Positions 1 to 7,509 are shown, counted from the stretch's first letter. The stretch: DNA of 11,355 nt from Euperipatoides rowelli (GCA_003024985.2 PXIH01S0002926.1); one strand, 5' to 3'. Made by a program: numbers and translations. The notes: generated from the sequence alone by a model not told the origin.

Positions 1-42
1 AGAGCGCCGTCTAAGTTAATACATTCACTTTTTAATTTACAG

Positions 43-153
43 GCCTCTTTCGTTCTGTTTATGAGGATTCAATGTTATTCACAGAAGCTACATATTATTG
101 ATGACGCAAAACACATAAAAATGATGTCACAGCATAATAATGCCAGATGGTGA
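43..153 (+). CDS. Possible 3'-terminal exon, gene unknown
   Basis: A pyrimidine-rich tract (about 24-40) ends in a 3' splice site AG at 41-42. Two frames stay open after it. One starts at codon 45 and gives 18 residues ending ...LFTEATYY before TGA at 99-101. The other starts at 43 and gives 36 residues ending ...NNARW before TGA at 151-153. The third frame stops quickly. Base composition is less AT-rich than what follows, which fits coding sequence. If real, this is the last coding exon of a plus-strand gene lying to the left, with a 3' UTR running toward the AATAAA at 855. I do not recognise the protein, and two open frames make the reading uncertain. Confidence 0.28.
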   Translation, partial: ASFVLFMRIQCYSQKLHIIDDAKHIKMMSQHNNARW

Positions 154-600
154 CATGAAAATTTTTACAATGTTCTGAACCTTAGATGAGGTAAATGAAA
201 CAAAAATCTAGGGTGGGGCTCTTGTTTGGATACCCCTTGGATTTCTTTCAGAGTGATAAAAAAGTCAAAGTGCAGTGATGACGCTCTTGTTCAGCGATGG
301 TTACCTATGTTTTGCCAAGAAATAGGGGGAGGGGTGCACCCTTGCTGGGTGGGGCGTTCTTGGTCGGCATTCTACGGTAATAGAATTTTAAATCTTTAGA
401 ATATTGGAAAAATCATAAAAGATGTTAATTATTCTGGTTGTAATAATATTGCATCTGATTCTAACTATAATGGGCTTCCTGACCATAATTATGTGTTTGC
501 TCAAAAATTACCACTAAGATGATTTTCTATTTGAAAATACACCAATATAACCCTTCTCAGTTTTATTTTTTAAAATAACGCCAAAATTAACCGTACAGGG
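154..600. other. No gene seen; possible 3' UTR or intergenic
   Basis: No ORF or exon-like island with convincing splice borders was found. The stretch has several G-rich patches (about 210-220, 325-360) in otherwise AT-rich DNA. It could be the 3' UTR of the possible exon at 43-153. Confidence 0.4.
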
Positions 601-680
601 ATGGTAATTTATTTTTACACGATTTACTTTCCAGTGAAAATCCATCCACGATCTACTCTTTTAAAAATTCTACAGGGGAT

Positions 681-692
681 GGGGGGGGGGGG
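681..692 (+). repeat. Poly-G tract (12 G)
   Basis: Twelve consecutive G at 681-692, followed by a second run of eight G at 752-759. The two runs lie about 60 bp apart in AT-rich DNA. The short ORF covering them encodes poly-Gly from the homopolymer and has no other coding character, so I do not treat it as a gene. Confidence 0.9.
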
Positions 693-854
693 TGAACAAA
701 AATTTTGTAGGAGGGTCATTAACATTACATGGTCTATTCCCTTAGTGGAGAGGGGGGGGTATTATAAAATAAATGTCTGGCATTGACAAATATTGTAATT
801 TTGATTAATGATTTGAATTGTTTTTTTTACTTTGCTGTTATTTTTATTTTTGTA

Positions 855-860
855 AATAAA
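855..860 (+). terminator. Possible poly(A) signal AATAAA
   Basis: AATAAA is preceded by a T-rich stretch and followed within 5-15 bases by a GT/T-rich element (about 861-872), the usual metazoan cleavage-site arrangement. It could end the transcript that contains the exon at 43-153. AATAAA is expected by chance in DNA this AT-rich, so support is modest. Confidence 0.35.
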
Positions 861-989
861 GTATTTTGTTTTATATAAAAAATATTAATCATTATTAGTC
901 TACTATGCGCTTGGTCCGGTTCATACTCCAAAACAATCAACTTGTTAATTTCAAATTAATGTTTATGGCAACATTCCAGTTTATGCATA

Positions 990-1000
990 CCCCCCCCCCC
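990..1000 (+). repeat. Poly-C tract (11 C)
   Basis: Eleven consecutive C followed by TCCC. Read on the minus strand this is another poly-G run, so this 320-bp neighbourhood holds G runs facing both ways (681, 752 on plus; 990 on minus). Confidence 0.9.
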
Positions 1001-1054
1001 TCCCACTATGGCCATCATACAACTTTTTTTGATAGTTTTAATATTTTATTACAG

Positions 1055-1085
1055 TCCTAACCTTACCCTGAACCCCAACTCCAAT
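1055..1085 (+). repeat. Degenerate telomere-like hexamers
   Basis: About five successive 6-mers read CCTAAC, CTTACC, CTGAAC, CCCAAC, TCCAAT. This is a degenerate match to the CCCTAA (TTAGGG) animal telomere unit. It is short and imperfect, and a chance C-rich patch is the alternative. Confidence 0.35.
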
Positions 1086-1099
1086 TATGTGTGAAATCC

Positions 1100-1740
1100 A
1101 TTAAGGCTCCACCCTAGGATAATCAATAATTACAAACTTTATTTTTGAATCTTAAATTATCGATAATTACTTTTACGACAATGACGGCATATTGGAATCT
1201 TGCCTTGTTTATCTTTGTAAACATTGTGAAGAAATCAAATGAATTTTTTTTTTTTTTTTTGGATGAAAAAAGTTGGATTATAAACAAACTTAATGTGAGA
1301 GTCCTTTTAATAATTCTCATTATACAACTATTTTGGCCAAGAAAATGATTAATTTACAATATAAAAAAAATTAATTTAGCACTTTTTAACTATAAATTTC
1401 AAAAGTATATATATATATATATATTTGACACAGCACACTTTAAAATTTTAAATGCTTGTATCTTTTTTTTTTTCATCTTGCATTTAAAGTTAATAATATG
1501 TTATCACCACTATATACAATTATTTAGGCTACTATTTATTAAAAGCAAAATAACAGATAGTTGTATAAATGCACATTATACAACTAGCTAATAAAAACAG
1601 TAATTCTATTAATATAAAAACAACATTTTATTTTTATAATTTTAATTATAGATTTTTCCATGACTTTTTAAAAATAGGGACTTAAGAGAAAATATACTGT
1701 ACTGTATATTATTGCGAATGTACTGGTAAATCATGATGGA
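1100..1740. other. AT-rich sequence without gene; homopolymers and TA microsatellite
   Basis: The stretch holds a T17 run (1244-1260), a (TA)n microsatellite at about 1406-1424 and other poly-T runs. The overlapping short ORFs of 65-67 codons on opposite strands at 1123-1348 consist of Ile/Leu/Phe/Lys from AT-rich DNA and share the T17 tract as poly-Phe or poly-Lys. I regard them as chance. Confidence 0.6.
1406..1424. repeat. (TA)n microsatellite
   Basis: About nine to ten TA dinucleotides in a row. Confidence 0.9.
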
Positions 1741-1762
1741 TGTTATCAAAATCTATGCTCTA

Positions 1763-1852
1763 GTATATCCCCAGAACCTCTTACCTTTACACCAATGAAT
1801 GAAGTTTCCATCTTGACATCAATTCCATTAAATGAAAACAAAAATAAAAAAA
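1763..1852. other. Exon-like island, strand unclear
   Basis: This patch is less AT-rich than its surroundings and readable both ways. On the minus strand a frame reads GIDVKMETSFIGVK and is followed by GTAAGAGG, an excellent 5' splice site, but no clear acceptor AG lies just upstream of it. On the plus strand CCCCAG is followed by a frame beginning PLTFTPMNEVSILTS that stays open for about 30 codons. At most one is real. I do not recognise either product, and both may be chance. Confidence 0.2.
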
Positions 1853-2129
1853 ATGTTGTCTATAAATGATATATTATTGTAATGAATCGGAAGTGGAGAA
1901 CCTACAAGTACTGTATTTCTACAGTAACTATTTCCCTCAAATCAATTCAGTCACCGAAAACTTTATAATAGTTTTATTCCCTCTGTAAAAAGAATAAAAA
2001 CTAATTCTAAAAAAAATAAAACTTAAAAAAATTAAATATCCATAAAAGCAAATATAAAGTAAAAATCTATCTTACTGAAAATAGTTTTAATCACATGATA
2101 GTCGGATAAAAATGTAAAAAAAATTCTCA
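1853..2129. other. No feature recognised
   Basis: AT-rich sequence with no ORF or repeat that I can support. The far 5' part of the integrase fossil may reach into its right end, but no motif is readable there. Confidence 0.5.
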
Positions 2130-2692
2130 ATCATAAAGAAAAACTATCATTCATAGGATCGATGAGCAATTTCAAGCTTAGTAAATTTACAACTATTTCT
2201 AAATACACTTCAGGTTTTAAATATTTATTCTCTTGGATTGATGTATTTTCTAAGTATGATTGAGCTTATCCTATGAAAACTAAAACTGGAATATAAATTT
2301 TGAAAATTATACCACACAAACTTAATAAATTACAAACAGATGATGGTAAGAAATTTAAGAATGTTTTTTAAGCTAATTTAAAAGAAAATAATATTAGTTT
2401 CTTTATTACTAAATCAGAGTTTAAAGCGAGTGTGATGGAATATTTGAAACAAACATTTAAAATCCAGATGTGTAGATATTTTGCCACTAAAATACTTCAA
2501 TTTATTTAGGTGTATTACCTTGATTAATACTTACAATCATACTTTTCATCGAAGTATACAAATAAGGCCGATAGAAGTTAATATGAAAAACAAGTGTATC
2601 AAATTTTAACCACAATCTTTTAAATAGGACAAGTTAGAATTTCTAAAATGAAGAAAGTCTTTGAGAAAGATTATTTGCCTAATTGGACATGA
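2130..2692 (+). pseudogene. Broken Maverick/Polinton-type DDE integrase
   Basis: This is the decayed catalytic core and C-terminal part of a retroviral-like integrase of the kind carried by Maverick/Polinton DNA transposons, which inserts the element into the genome. Readable pieces in order: RIDEQFQA (2155-2178), followed at once by a stop where the first catalytic Asp is expected; a frame from 2204 reading YTSGFKYLFSWIDVFSKY; in the same frame KLQTDDGKKFKN (2327-2362) with the second catalytic Asp at 2339-2341; KASVMEYL with the expected catalytic Glu at 2438-2440, 32 residues after that Asp; after a frameshift YNHTFHRSIQIRPIEVN (2532-2582); and VRISKMKKVFEKDYLPNWT (2633-2689), the basic C-terminal module. 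In-frame stops (TGA at 2234, TAA near 2366) and at least two frameshifts make it non-functional. The family call is from memory of motif order, not a search. Confidence 0.82.
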
Positions 2693-2704
2693 TAAATATT
2701 TATC

Positions 2705-2904
2705 ATGAAAAAAATCCCTACTGTTCCAATGACTCATTTTTATATTGTTACATTACCTTCCAACAGTTGTAGGGAATATTATCCTGAAAATATGTTAACA
2801 TATCTCAGAATTTAAAAATTAAAATTTTTAAAACATTAGATCTAACTCAAACAAATTATGAAGTGGGAAGAGCTGAAATTCAATATCCTGACTTGGTATA
2901 TTAA
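2705..2904 (+). pseudogene. Broken second ORF, probably Maverick/Polinton-associated
   Basis: Directly after the integrase fossil is the start of another broken ORF. Frame 2729-2812 reads MTHFYIVTLPSNSCREYYPE and stops at TAA 2813. A second frame, 2833-2901, reads TLDLTQTNYEVGRAEIQYPD and stops at TAA 2902. Together they resemble the N-terminus of an uncharacterised protein that I recall recurring near Maverick/Polinton integrases in invertebrate genomes. It has a short hydrophobic start, a conserved 'TLPSNS' box, and an acidic-aromatic 'EVG.AEIQYP' box. Its function is not established to my knowledge; a virion-related role would fit these virus-like transposons but is inference. One frameshift and three stops are visible, and the rest of the ORF is missing or unreadable. 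Confidence 0.6.
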
Positions 2905-2940
2905 ATATAAACATAGGGGAATTAATGACAGAAATAAAAT

Positions 2941-3397
2941 AGAGACAAGAAGTTAACCTTGATAAGATTAGCACTAAATAGTATACAATCTTCTAGCACA
3001 GAGAATATGCCAGGTGAGAGTGATTAAGTTAATGATAGAGTAATGGAGAGTGCCGGAGGCAATTATGATTGTATAAGTAGAATAGGTGAAGGATTTGGAT
3101 AGAAGTATAAACAAAGCGAAAAAGATATTAGACCTGAAAATGCAAAGACAACTGATGAATAAACTGATTTATGACAAATTGCATAAGAATGCATACTAGG
3201 AAGGAGATGTAATATAGCAAAAGTGCATAGACTCAGTAATGTGAAACAATATAAAATGGTAAAGCTTTATTTAAAATATGAGGGACCAATACATTCTAGA
3301 TTACAGTAATGTTAATCTCATGTACAGATTGAAGATATGAGGTAAATTTCATGTAGACAGCCTTAAATTCTACAAAGAAATGATGAAAAAATTATAG
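2941..3397 (+). pseudogene. Broken Ty3/Gypsy-type integrase C-terminus (GPY/F module)
   Basis: These are remains of the 3' part of an LTR-retrotransposon pol gene. Readable pieces in successive frames: RLALNSIQSSSTENMPGE (2965-3018), matching the 'ALNS...STG..P.E' end of the integrase core; ISRIGEG then, after a shift at about 3094, INKAKKILDLKMQRQLMNKL and YDKLHKNAY (3152-3196); a stop; EGDVI (3200-3214); after another shift VHRLSNVKQYKMVKLYLKYE then GP at 3283-3288, the GPY/F motif typical of Ty3/Gypsy and gammaretroviral integrases; finally a frame from 3299 reading DYSNVNLMYRLKI, a stop, and GKFHVDSLKFYKEMMKK (3341-3391). I count three shifts and at least four stops. No LTR, primer-binding site, protease or reverse transcriptase was found, so only a fragment remains. 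It lies about 35 bp after the Polinton-like ORF in the same orientation, which suggests nested or abutting insertions. Confidence 0.8.
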
Positions 3398-4017
3398 GGT
3401 CCAAGCTGCCTATAAGTTATAACTATAATTTGAGACCAGCACAGATGAGAAAGAGTAAGAATCATATAAGGTCCTAAATACCATGAGACAGGAGAGGTAG
3501 GAGGAATTTTTTTTGGGGGGGAGGGGGATTAGAAAATTTAAAATCATTAATTTTTATTTCGATAAAATATTAACAAGGGAAAATTAAGAAATCAGAAGGG
3601 TAATTTTCCACTTTATACCAATCATTAAGAGGGGGGGGGATTCTGTAATAAATTGATGATTCCAAATCAAATTGAGAATGCATATATAAATAAACTAGCT
3701 ATTTCCAATTTTAAAATTAGATTGAAGATGAATATCTAGTCTGAAAGAATGTTTAATGTCAGGAATCTACATTTAAATGCATATTTAAAGCCAAATTTTA
3801 ATAAATTAATCATCTTTGACGATTTTATCTCATAAGCAGAATCAATAACATATTTATTAGCAATTTTAAATTCTAATCTAAGGCAAAAATTGGAAGTAAG
3901 ATTTGGACCTAGATATGAATTGATTCATTAAAAAGAAAAAGGGAATTATTATTATTAGCAGTAGTAGTATTCAATTATTTTTAGAGTAGTCATTAATATT
4001 AGCACATAGCAAACAAT
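3398..4017. other. Element debris or intergenic; G-tracts, no gene
   Basis: No further coding motifs were readable downstream of the integrase fossil. There are G-rich runs at about 3515-3527 (seven G, A, five G) and nine G at 3631-3639. Their surroundings weakly resemble those of the paired G runs at 681-759. The remainder is AT-rich. Confidence 0.5.
3631..3639 (+). repeat. Poly-G tract (9 G)
   Basis: Nine consecutive G, preceded about 105 bp earlier by a split run of seven and five G at 3515-3527. Confidence 0.9.
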
Positions 4018-4799
4018 ATTGTTTGAACTTAGATTAGAATATAGTAAATGTCATATTATTGTTTGGACTTAGATTATATTATCTTAGATTAGAATACAGT
4101 ATATGTCATATTTAACTTAGGTTAGAATACAGTATATGTCATATTTAACTTAGATTAGAATATACAGTAGTATATGTCATATTATGGACTTAGATTAGAA
4201 TATAGTATATATCATTATGGACTTAGAATATAGTAGGCCTATATGTCATTATTTTTGGACTTAGATTAGAATATAGATATTATTGTTTTGACTTAGATTA
4301 AAATATAGTATGTCCTATTATGGACTTACAGTAGATTAGAATATTGTTTGGATTTCCTGTAGATTAGAATATAGTGTCATATTATGGTCTTAGATTAGAA
4401 TATATATGTCATATTATGAACATATATTAGAATGTAGTAGATGTCTTATTGTTTTGACCTAGATTAGAATATAGTATAGTATATGTTATATTATGGACTT
4501 AGATTAGAATATAGTATATGTCATTATGGACTTGGATTATAATATAGTATACAGTATGTGATATTATGGACTTAGCTTAGAATATAGTGTGTCATTATGG
4601 AGTTAACTGTAGATTAGAATAATAGTATATGTTATATTGTTTGGACTTAGATTAGAATGTCATATTATGGACTTAAATTATAATATAGTAGGTCATATTA
4701 TGGACTTAGATTAGAATATATGTCATATTATGGATTTAGATTAGAATACATCATATTATTGTTTGGACTTAGATTATAATATAGTATATGTCATATTAT

Positions 4800-4960
4800 G
4801 GACTTAGATTAGAATATAGTATATGTCATATTATTGTTTTGACTTAGCATATTATATGTCATATTATGGACTTAGATTANGGACTTAGATTAGAATATAG
4901 TATATGTCATATTATTGTTTTGACTTAGCATATTATATGTCATATTATGGACTTAGATTA
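4800..4960 (+). other. Single N flanked by identical 80-bp copies (probable assembly overlap)
   Basis: Bases 4800-4879 and 4881-4960 are identical over 80 bp and separated only by the N at 4880. Neighbouring array units differ from each other at several positions, so a perfect 80-bp repeat broken exactly by an N is best explained as two contig ends that overlap but were joined by a gap base. The true array is probably about 81 bp shorter, or of uncertain length here. Confidence 0.8.
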
Positions 4961-5215
4961 GAATATAGTATATGTTATATTATGGACTTAGATTAGAATA
5001 TAGTATATGTCATTATGGACTTGGATTAGAATATAGTATACAGTATGTCATATAATGGACTTAGCTTAGAATATAGTGTGTCATATTATGGACTTAACTG
5101 TAGATTAGAATAATAGTATGTTATATTATTGTTTGGACTTAGATTAGAATGTCATATTATGGACTTAGATTATAATATAGTATGTCACATTATGGACTTA
5201 GATTAGAATATAGTA
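4955..5215 (+). repeat. Higher-order copy of 4465-4740 within the minisatellite
   Basis: The same order of distinctive variants appears twice: CTTGGATTA (4531 and 5020), GTATACAGTATG, CTTAGCTTAG, AACTGTAGATTAG (4605 and 5096), then GTTTGGACTTAG (4639 and 5131). The offset is 489-492 bp. Several units were therefore duplicated as a block. If the 81-bp join at 4880 is artefactual, the real offset is about 410 bp. Confidence 0.8.
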
Positions 5216-5317
5216 TGTCATTATTTTTTGGACTTATACTGTAGTATGTCATATGTTTGGACTTAGATTTGAATATACAGTAGTATATGTCAAAAATAAC
5301 GATAACTCATTTTTGAC

Positions 5318-5640
5318 AGATTTTTTTCAGCATTAGATGCGATTTTGTGACAATAAGGAGAGGTTAGTTGGGAATGGATGAGGGGGGAGGAAGGAGAACA
5401 AATTGTTCCCTTCATTTGTTTTAGTATTATTTAGTCTTATTATTAATATTAGTCATTGGTGACAGGTTTTTATATTATATACTGTAAGCTCAGTATTTTT
5501 AGTTTCTTAATGATGGGGAAAATCTTCCATCATTAGATATAAATTTGGGACAATAGGGAGGAGAGGTTAGTTGATGTGATACGGTGAATCATAGTGTTCT
5601 CATCGTTTTATTATTATTTGAGTCGTTTTTAAAGAATTTA
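5318..5640 (+). repeat. Diverged direct duplication, ~115 bp, ~200-bp spacing
   Basis: Copy one (about 5318-5440) and copy two (about 5515-5628) share CATTAGAT, an AATTT/GATTTTG block, GACAATA.GGAG, GAGAGGTTAGTTG and a later TTATTATTTGAGTC/TAGTATTATTTAGTC block in the same order. They are clearly diverged. The GAGAGGTTAGTTG box is the best conserved. No coding capacity is seen. Confidence 0.7.
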
Positions 5641-5780
5641 TATAGTTTCTCAATGTTTTATTTGAAGATGATTTTTTTTTTTTTAGAATTAGAAATTTAA
5701 CTGTTGAAGTAATGATTATCCAAATAAGGAAAATATCTAGCATGTGGATAGCTACAGCTTTAATCACTATAAAGACATTG

Positions 5781-5935
5781 GCACATTGTCAATCACCAGT
5801 CTTATCTTTGGAAAATATGTTGATATGCACATTATCAATCTCTATTCTTATCTTTTTAAGATATTTTCATTTAAATATTATCAATCTACATTCTTATCTT
5901 TGTAAGACATTATGATTTGTATATTATCAATGTAT
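5781..5935 (+). repeat. 46-bp tandem repeat, ~3.3 copies
   Basis: The anchor ATT(A/G)TCAATC starts at 5785, 5831, 5877 and (as ATTATCAA) 5923, an exact 46-bp period, each followed by CTTATCTTT. The 67-codon ORF 5712-5915 arises from this array. Because 46 is not a multiple of three, successive copies fall in different frames, so the ORF is probably not a gene. Confidence 0.88.
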
Positions 5936-5937
5936 AT

Positions 5938-6185
5938 GGAAGACACAACAATTCTTTAGTGCCAAGTTAAAACGAGAACAATGTCAAACCATTAGTAGAT
6001 TGACAATTATGGAAGCTACAGCCAATTTTTTATTGCAAAGATAAAATGAGAACAACATTTCAACCCATAATAAATTGACCATTAAGGAAGCCCCATCAAT
6101 TCTTTATTGCAAAGAAAAATTGAGGAGAACCACAAAAATTAAATCTATTAGTGGATTGACCATTATGAAGCCACAGCAATTGTGC
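5938..6185 (+). repeat. ~75-bp tandem repeat, ~3.2 copies
   Basis: Units start with (G)GAAG at about 5938, 6011, 6086 and 6167 and contain CAATT(C/T)TTTATTGCAAAG, AATGAGAAC and ATTGACCATTA in order. Lengths are about 73, 75 and 80 bp. The array abuts the 46-bp array and ends just before the candidate exon at 6225. Confidence 0.85.
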
Positions 6186-6224
6186 TTTTGACTTGACTTT
6201 TTTCTTGAATGTTTTTTAAAACAG

Positions 6225-6288
6225 AAGTTTGAAAACTTCTGCTCTGAGCTATTGCAATCCTATTATGAAGCAGGTGTCTTCAGACATG
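6225..6288 (+). CDS. Candidate 64-bp internal exon, gene unknown
   Basis: A T-rich tract (6197-6217) and ACAG at 6221-6224 form a good 3' splice site. ATG followed by GTAAGTTA at 6289 is a near-consensus 5' splice site. Two frames are open between them. Frame one reads FENFCSELLQSYYEAGVFRH and leaves one base for the next exon. Frame two reads SLKTSALSYCNPIMKQVSSD then M and ends in phase zero. Composition is richer in G/C than the flanks. I do not recognise the protein in either frame. The downstream intron would contain the hAT element at 6481-7771. The bases 6222-6241 form a 9-bp-stem inverted repeat across the acceptor. Confidence 0.5.
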
Positions 6289-6472
6289 GTAAGTTACGAG
6301 TTTTCCTTAACTTACAGTAATTCTAAGAGAGTTAATGTACTTTAAAAAGACCATAAATATAATTTGTTTACCTAAAATGGGATAAAAACTGCTGTTTATC
6401 TCATTAATTTCCCATAAGCTAGTGGTCTGGAAATTATAGAATTGGATTACTATCCAATACATACACTATATA

Positions 6473-6480
6473 CACTAGAA
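6473..6480 (+). repeat. hAT target-site duplication, left copy (CACTAGAA)
   Basis: This 8-bp sequence directly abuts the left terminal inverted repeat and is repeated exactly at 7772-7779. Eight-base duplications are the hallmark of hAT transposition. The central TA fits the nnnTAnnn pattern described for the Buster branch. Confidence 0.93.
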
Positions 6481-6495
6481 CAGGCATGGGCAACA
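6481..6495 (+). repeat. hAT left terminal inverted repeat
   Basis: CAGGCATGGGCAACA, pairing with 7757-7771 with one mismatch at position 6. Confidence 0.92.
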
Positions 6496-7166
6496 AACAG
6501 CCCGCGGGTCAGATCCGGCCCACCATATTTTATGTGGCCCGTGATTAATCTTAAATTTAAAAAGCTTTAACTGTCATTAATATTAAAGCAGCAAATATTT
6601 TCTAAAATGTTTTATCTTTTAAATGATTACACACAATATTACTTACATATTATACAGTAATTAGTCATATTATTAATATTATGTCTTTCCCAGAATAAAT
6701 AAAATAAAAAATTAATAAAACAAAGTTACGTTAACAGAATTGAACGAATAAACGCCATGGTCACGTGATATCTAATTTAACTGAAAGGTAATGATTTATG
6801 ATAGCTAAGATCTTATATATTTTTTAATAGCATTTATTGTTATTGATCTTTAAAGAAACTACAAAGATATCGTAAAGAAATTACAAATGTTGAAAAATTC
6901 TTCAAATTCTCTAGCCTATATACCCGTATCACATTTTATAATAATAAAAATAATAAACTAAGTGTAGGCCAAAACGTCAAAGTTTTATACTTTTTTTTTT
7001 TTTTTTTTCCACTTTTAAGAAAATTAGTTTCTTTTATTATTTTTAAGAAATAGGCATTATTGATCTCATTTTCCAATGTTCTCGGTAATCATTTTAAAAT
7101 AAACTCTTTTTATTTGAGAAGAAAACAAACTTTTGATTGAATTACCCAGAAATATTAAAAAAAAAC

Positions 7167-7509
7167 AGTCTCTCTCCTCTGTATCTCTATACATGTATCT
7201 ACAGTAAATATCCATGTCTCTTTCTCTGACACTTTCTTACTCTTTCTATCTCACTGTCATTTTCTCTTTCACACTTTATCTTTCTCTTTTTCTTTCTCTC
7301 ACACTCACTCACTTTCACTCTCACTCACTCACTTTCTCTCTCACTTTCTCACTCATTCTTTTTCTCTTTCTATCTCTCTATCTCTAGCACGCGCGCATTC
7401 TCGTACTCGCTCATGCGCGTGCTCATGTGCACTCTTGCTCGTGTGAGCGCGCGCTCTCTCTTTCATGCTCGCTCTCTTGCTCTCATTCTCTTGCTCTTTC
7501 TCTATCTAT
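7167..7509 (+). repeat. CT-rich microsatellite with internal GC-alternating block, inside the hAT
   Basis: About 340 bp of CTCT/CACT/TTTC repeats. At 7387-7455 it contains a GCGC/TGCG-rich block (for example GCACGCGCGCAT and GAGCGCGCGC), the most CpG-rich part of the window. It lies wholly within the transposon, so it expanded in the element or was carried by it. The 65-codon ORF starting at 7427 is a product of this repeat and I do not count it. Confidence 0.93.

Larger units (their letters stand above)
4018..5293 (+). repeat. Minisatellite array, ~34-bp variable unit, ~38 copies
   Basis: The unit centres on GGACTTAGATTAGAATATAG followed by TATATGTCATATTAT, with frequent insertions or losses (for example TGTTT before GGACTT, or CTGTAG before ATTAG). 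I count about 38 copies of the CTTAG-type anchor over 1,276 bp, so units average about 34 bp but range from under 30 to over 40. Unit length is not kept to multiples of three and stops are frequent, so it is not coding. Some multi-unit blocks recur (see the higher-order copy at 4955-5215). The array contains an ambiguous base at 4880. Confidence 0.95.

Noticed and set aside
601-786. 61-codon plus ORF
   Set aside because: It depends on a poly-G run for its Gly stretch, has no splice or homology support, and lies in a likely UTR or intergenic region.
1123-1348. Overlapping 65-67-codon ORFs on both strands
   Set aside because: Both translate the same T17 tract and AT-rich DNA and have Ile/Leu/Phe/Lys composition typical of chance frames.
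2941-3397. Reading the whole 2130-3397 stretch as one integrase gene
   Set aside because: Two distinct integrase C-terminal modules are present (a basic 'VRISK...YLPNWT' module and a GPY/F module) separated by a different ORF, so at least two source elements are more likely.
4018-5293. CRISPR-like array
   Set aside because: The repeats are adjoining and variable without unique spacers, and the host is a eukaryote; it is a minisatellite.
5712-5915. 67-codon plus ORF
   Set aside because: Mostly built from a 46-bp tandem repeat whose period is not a multiple of three.
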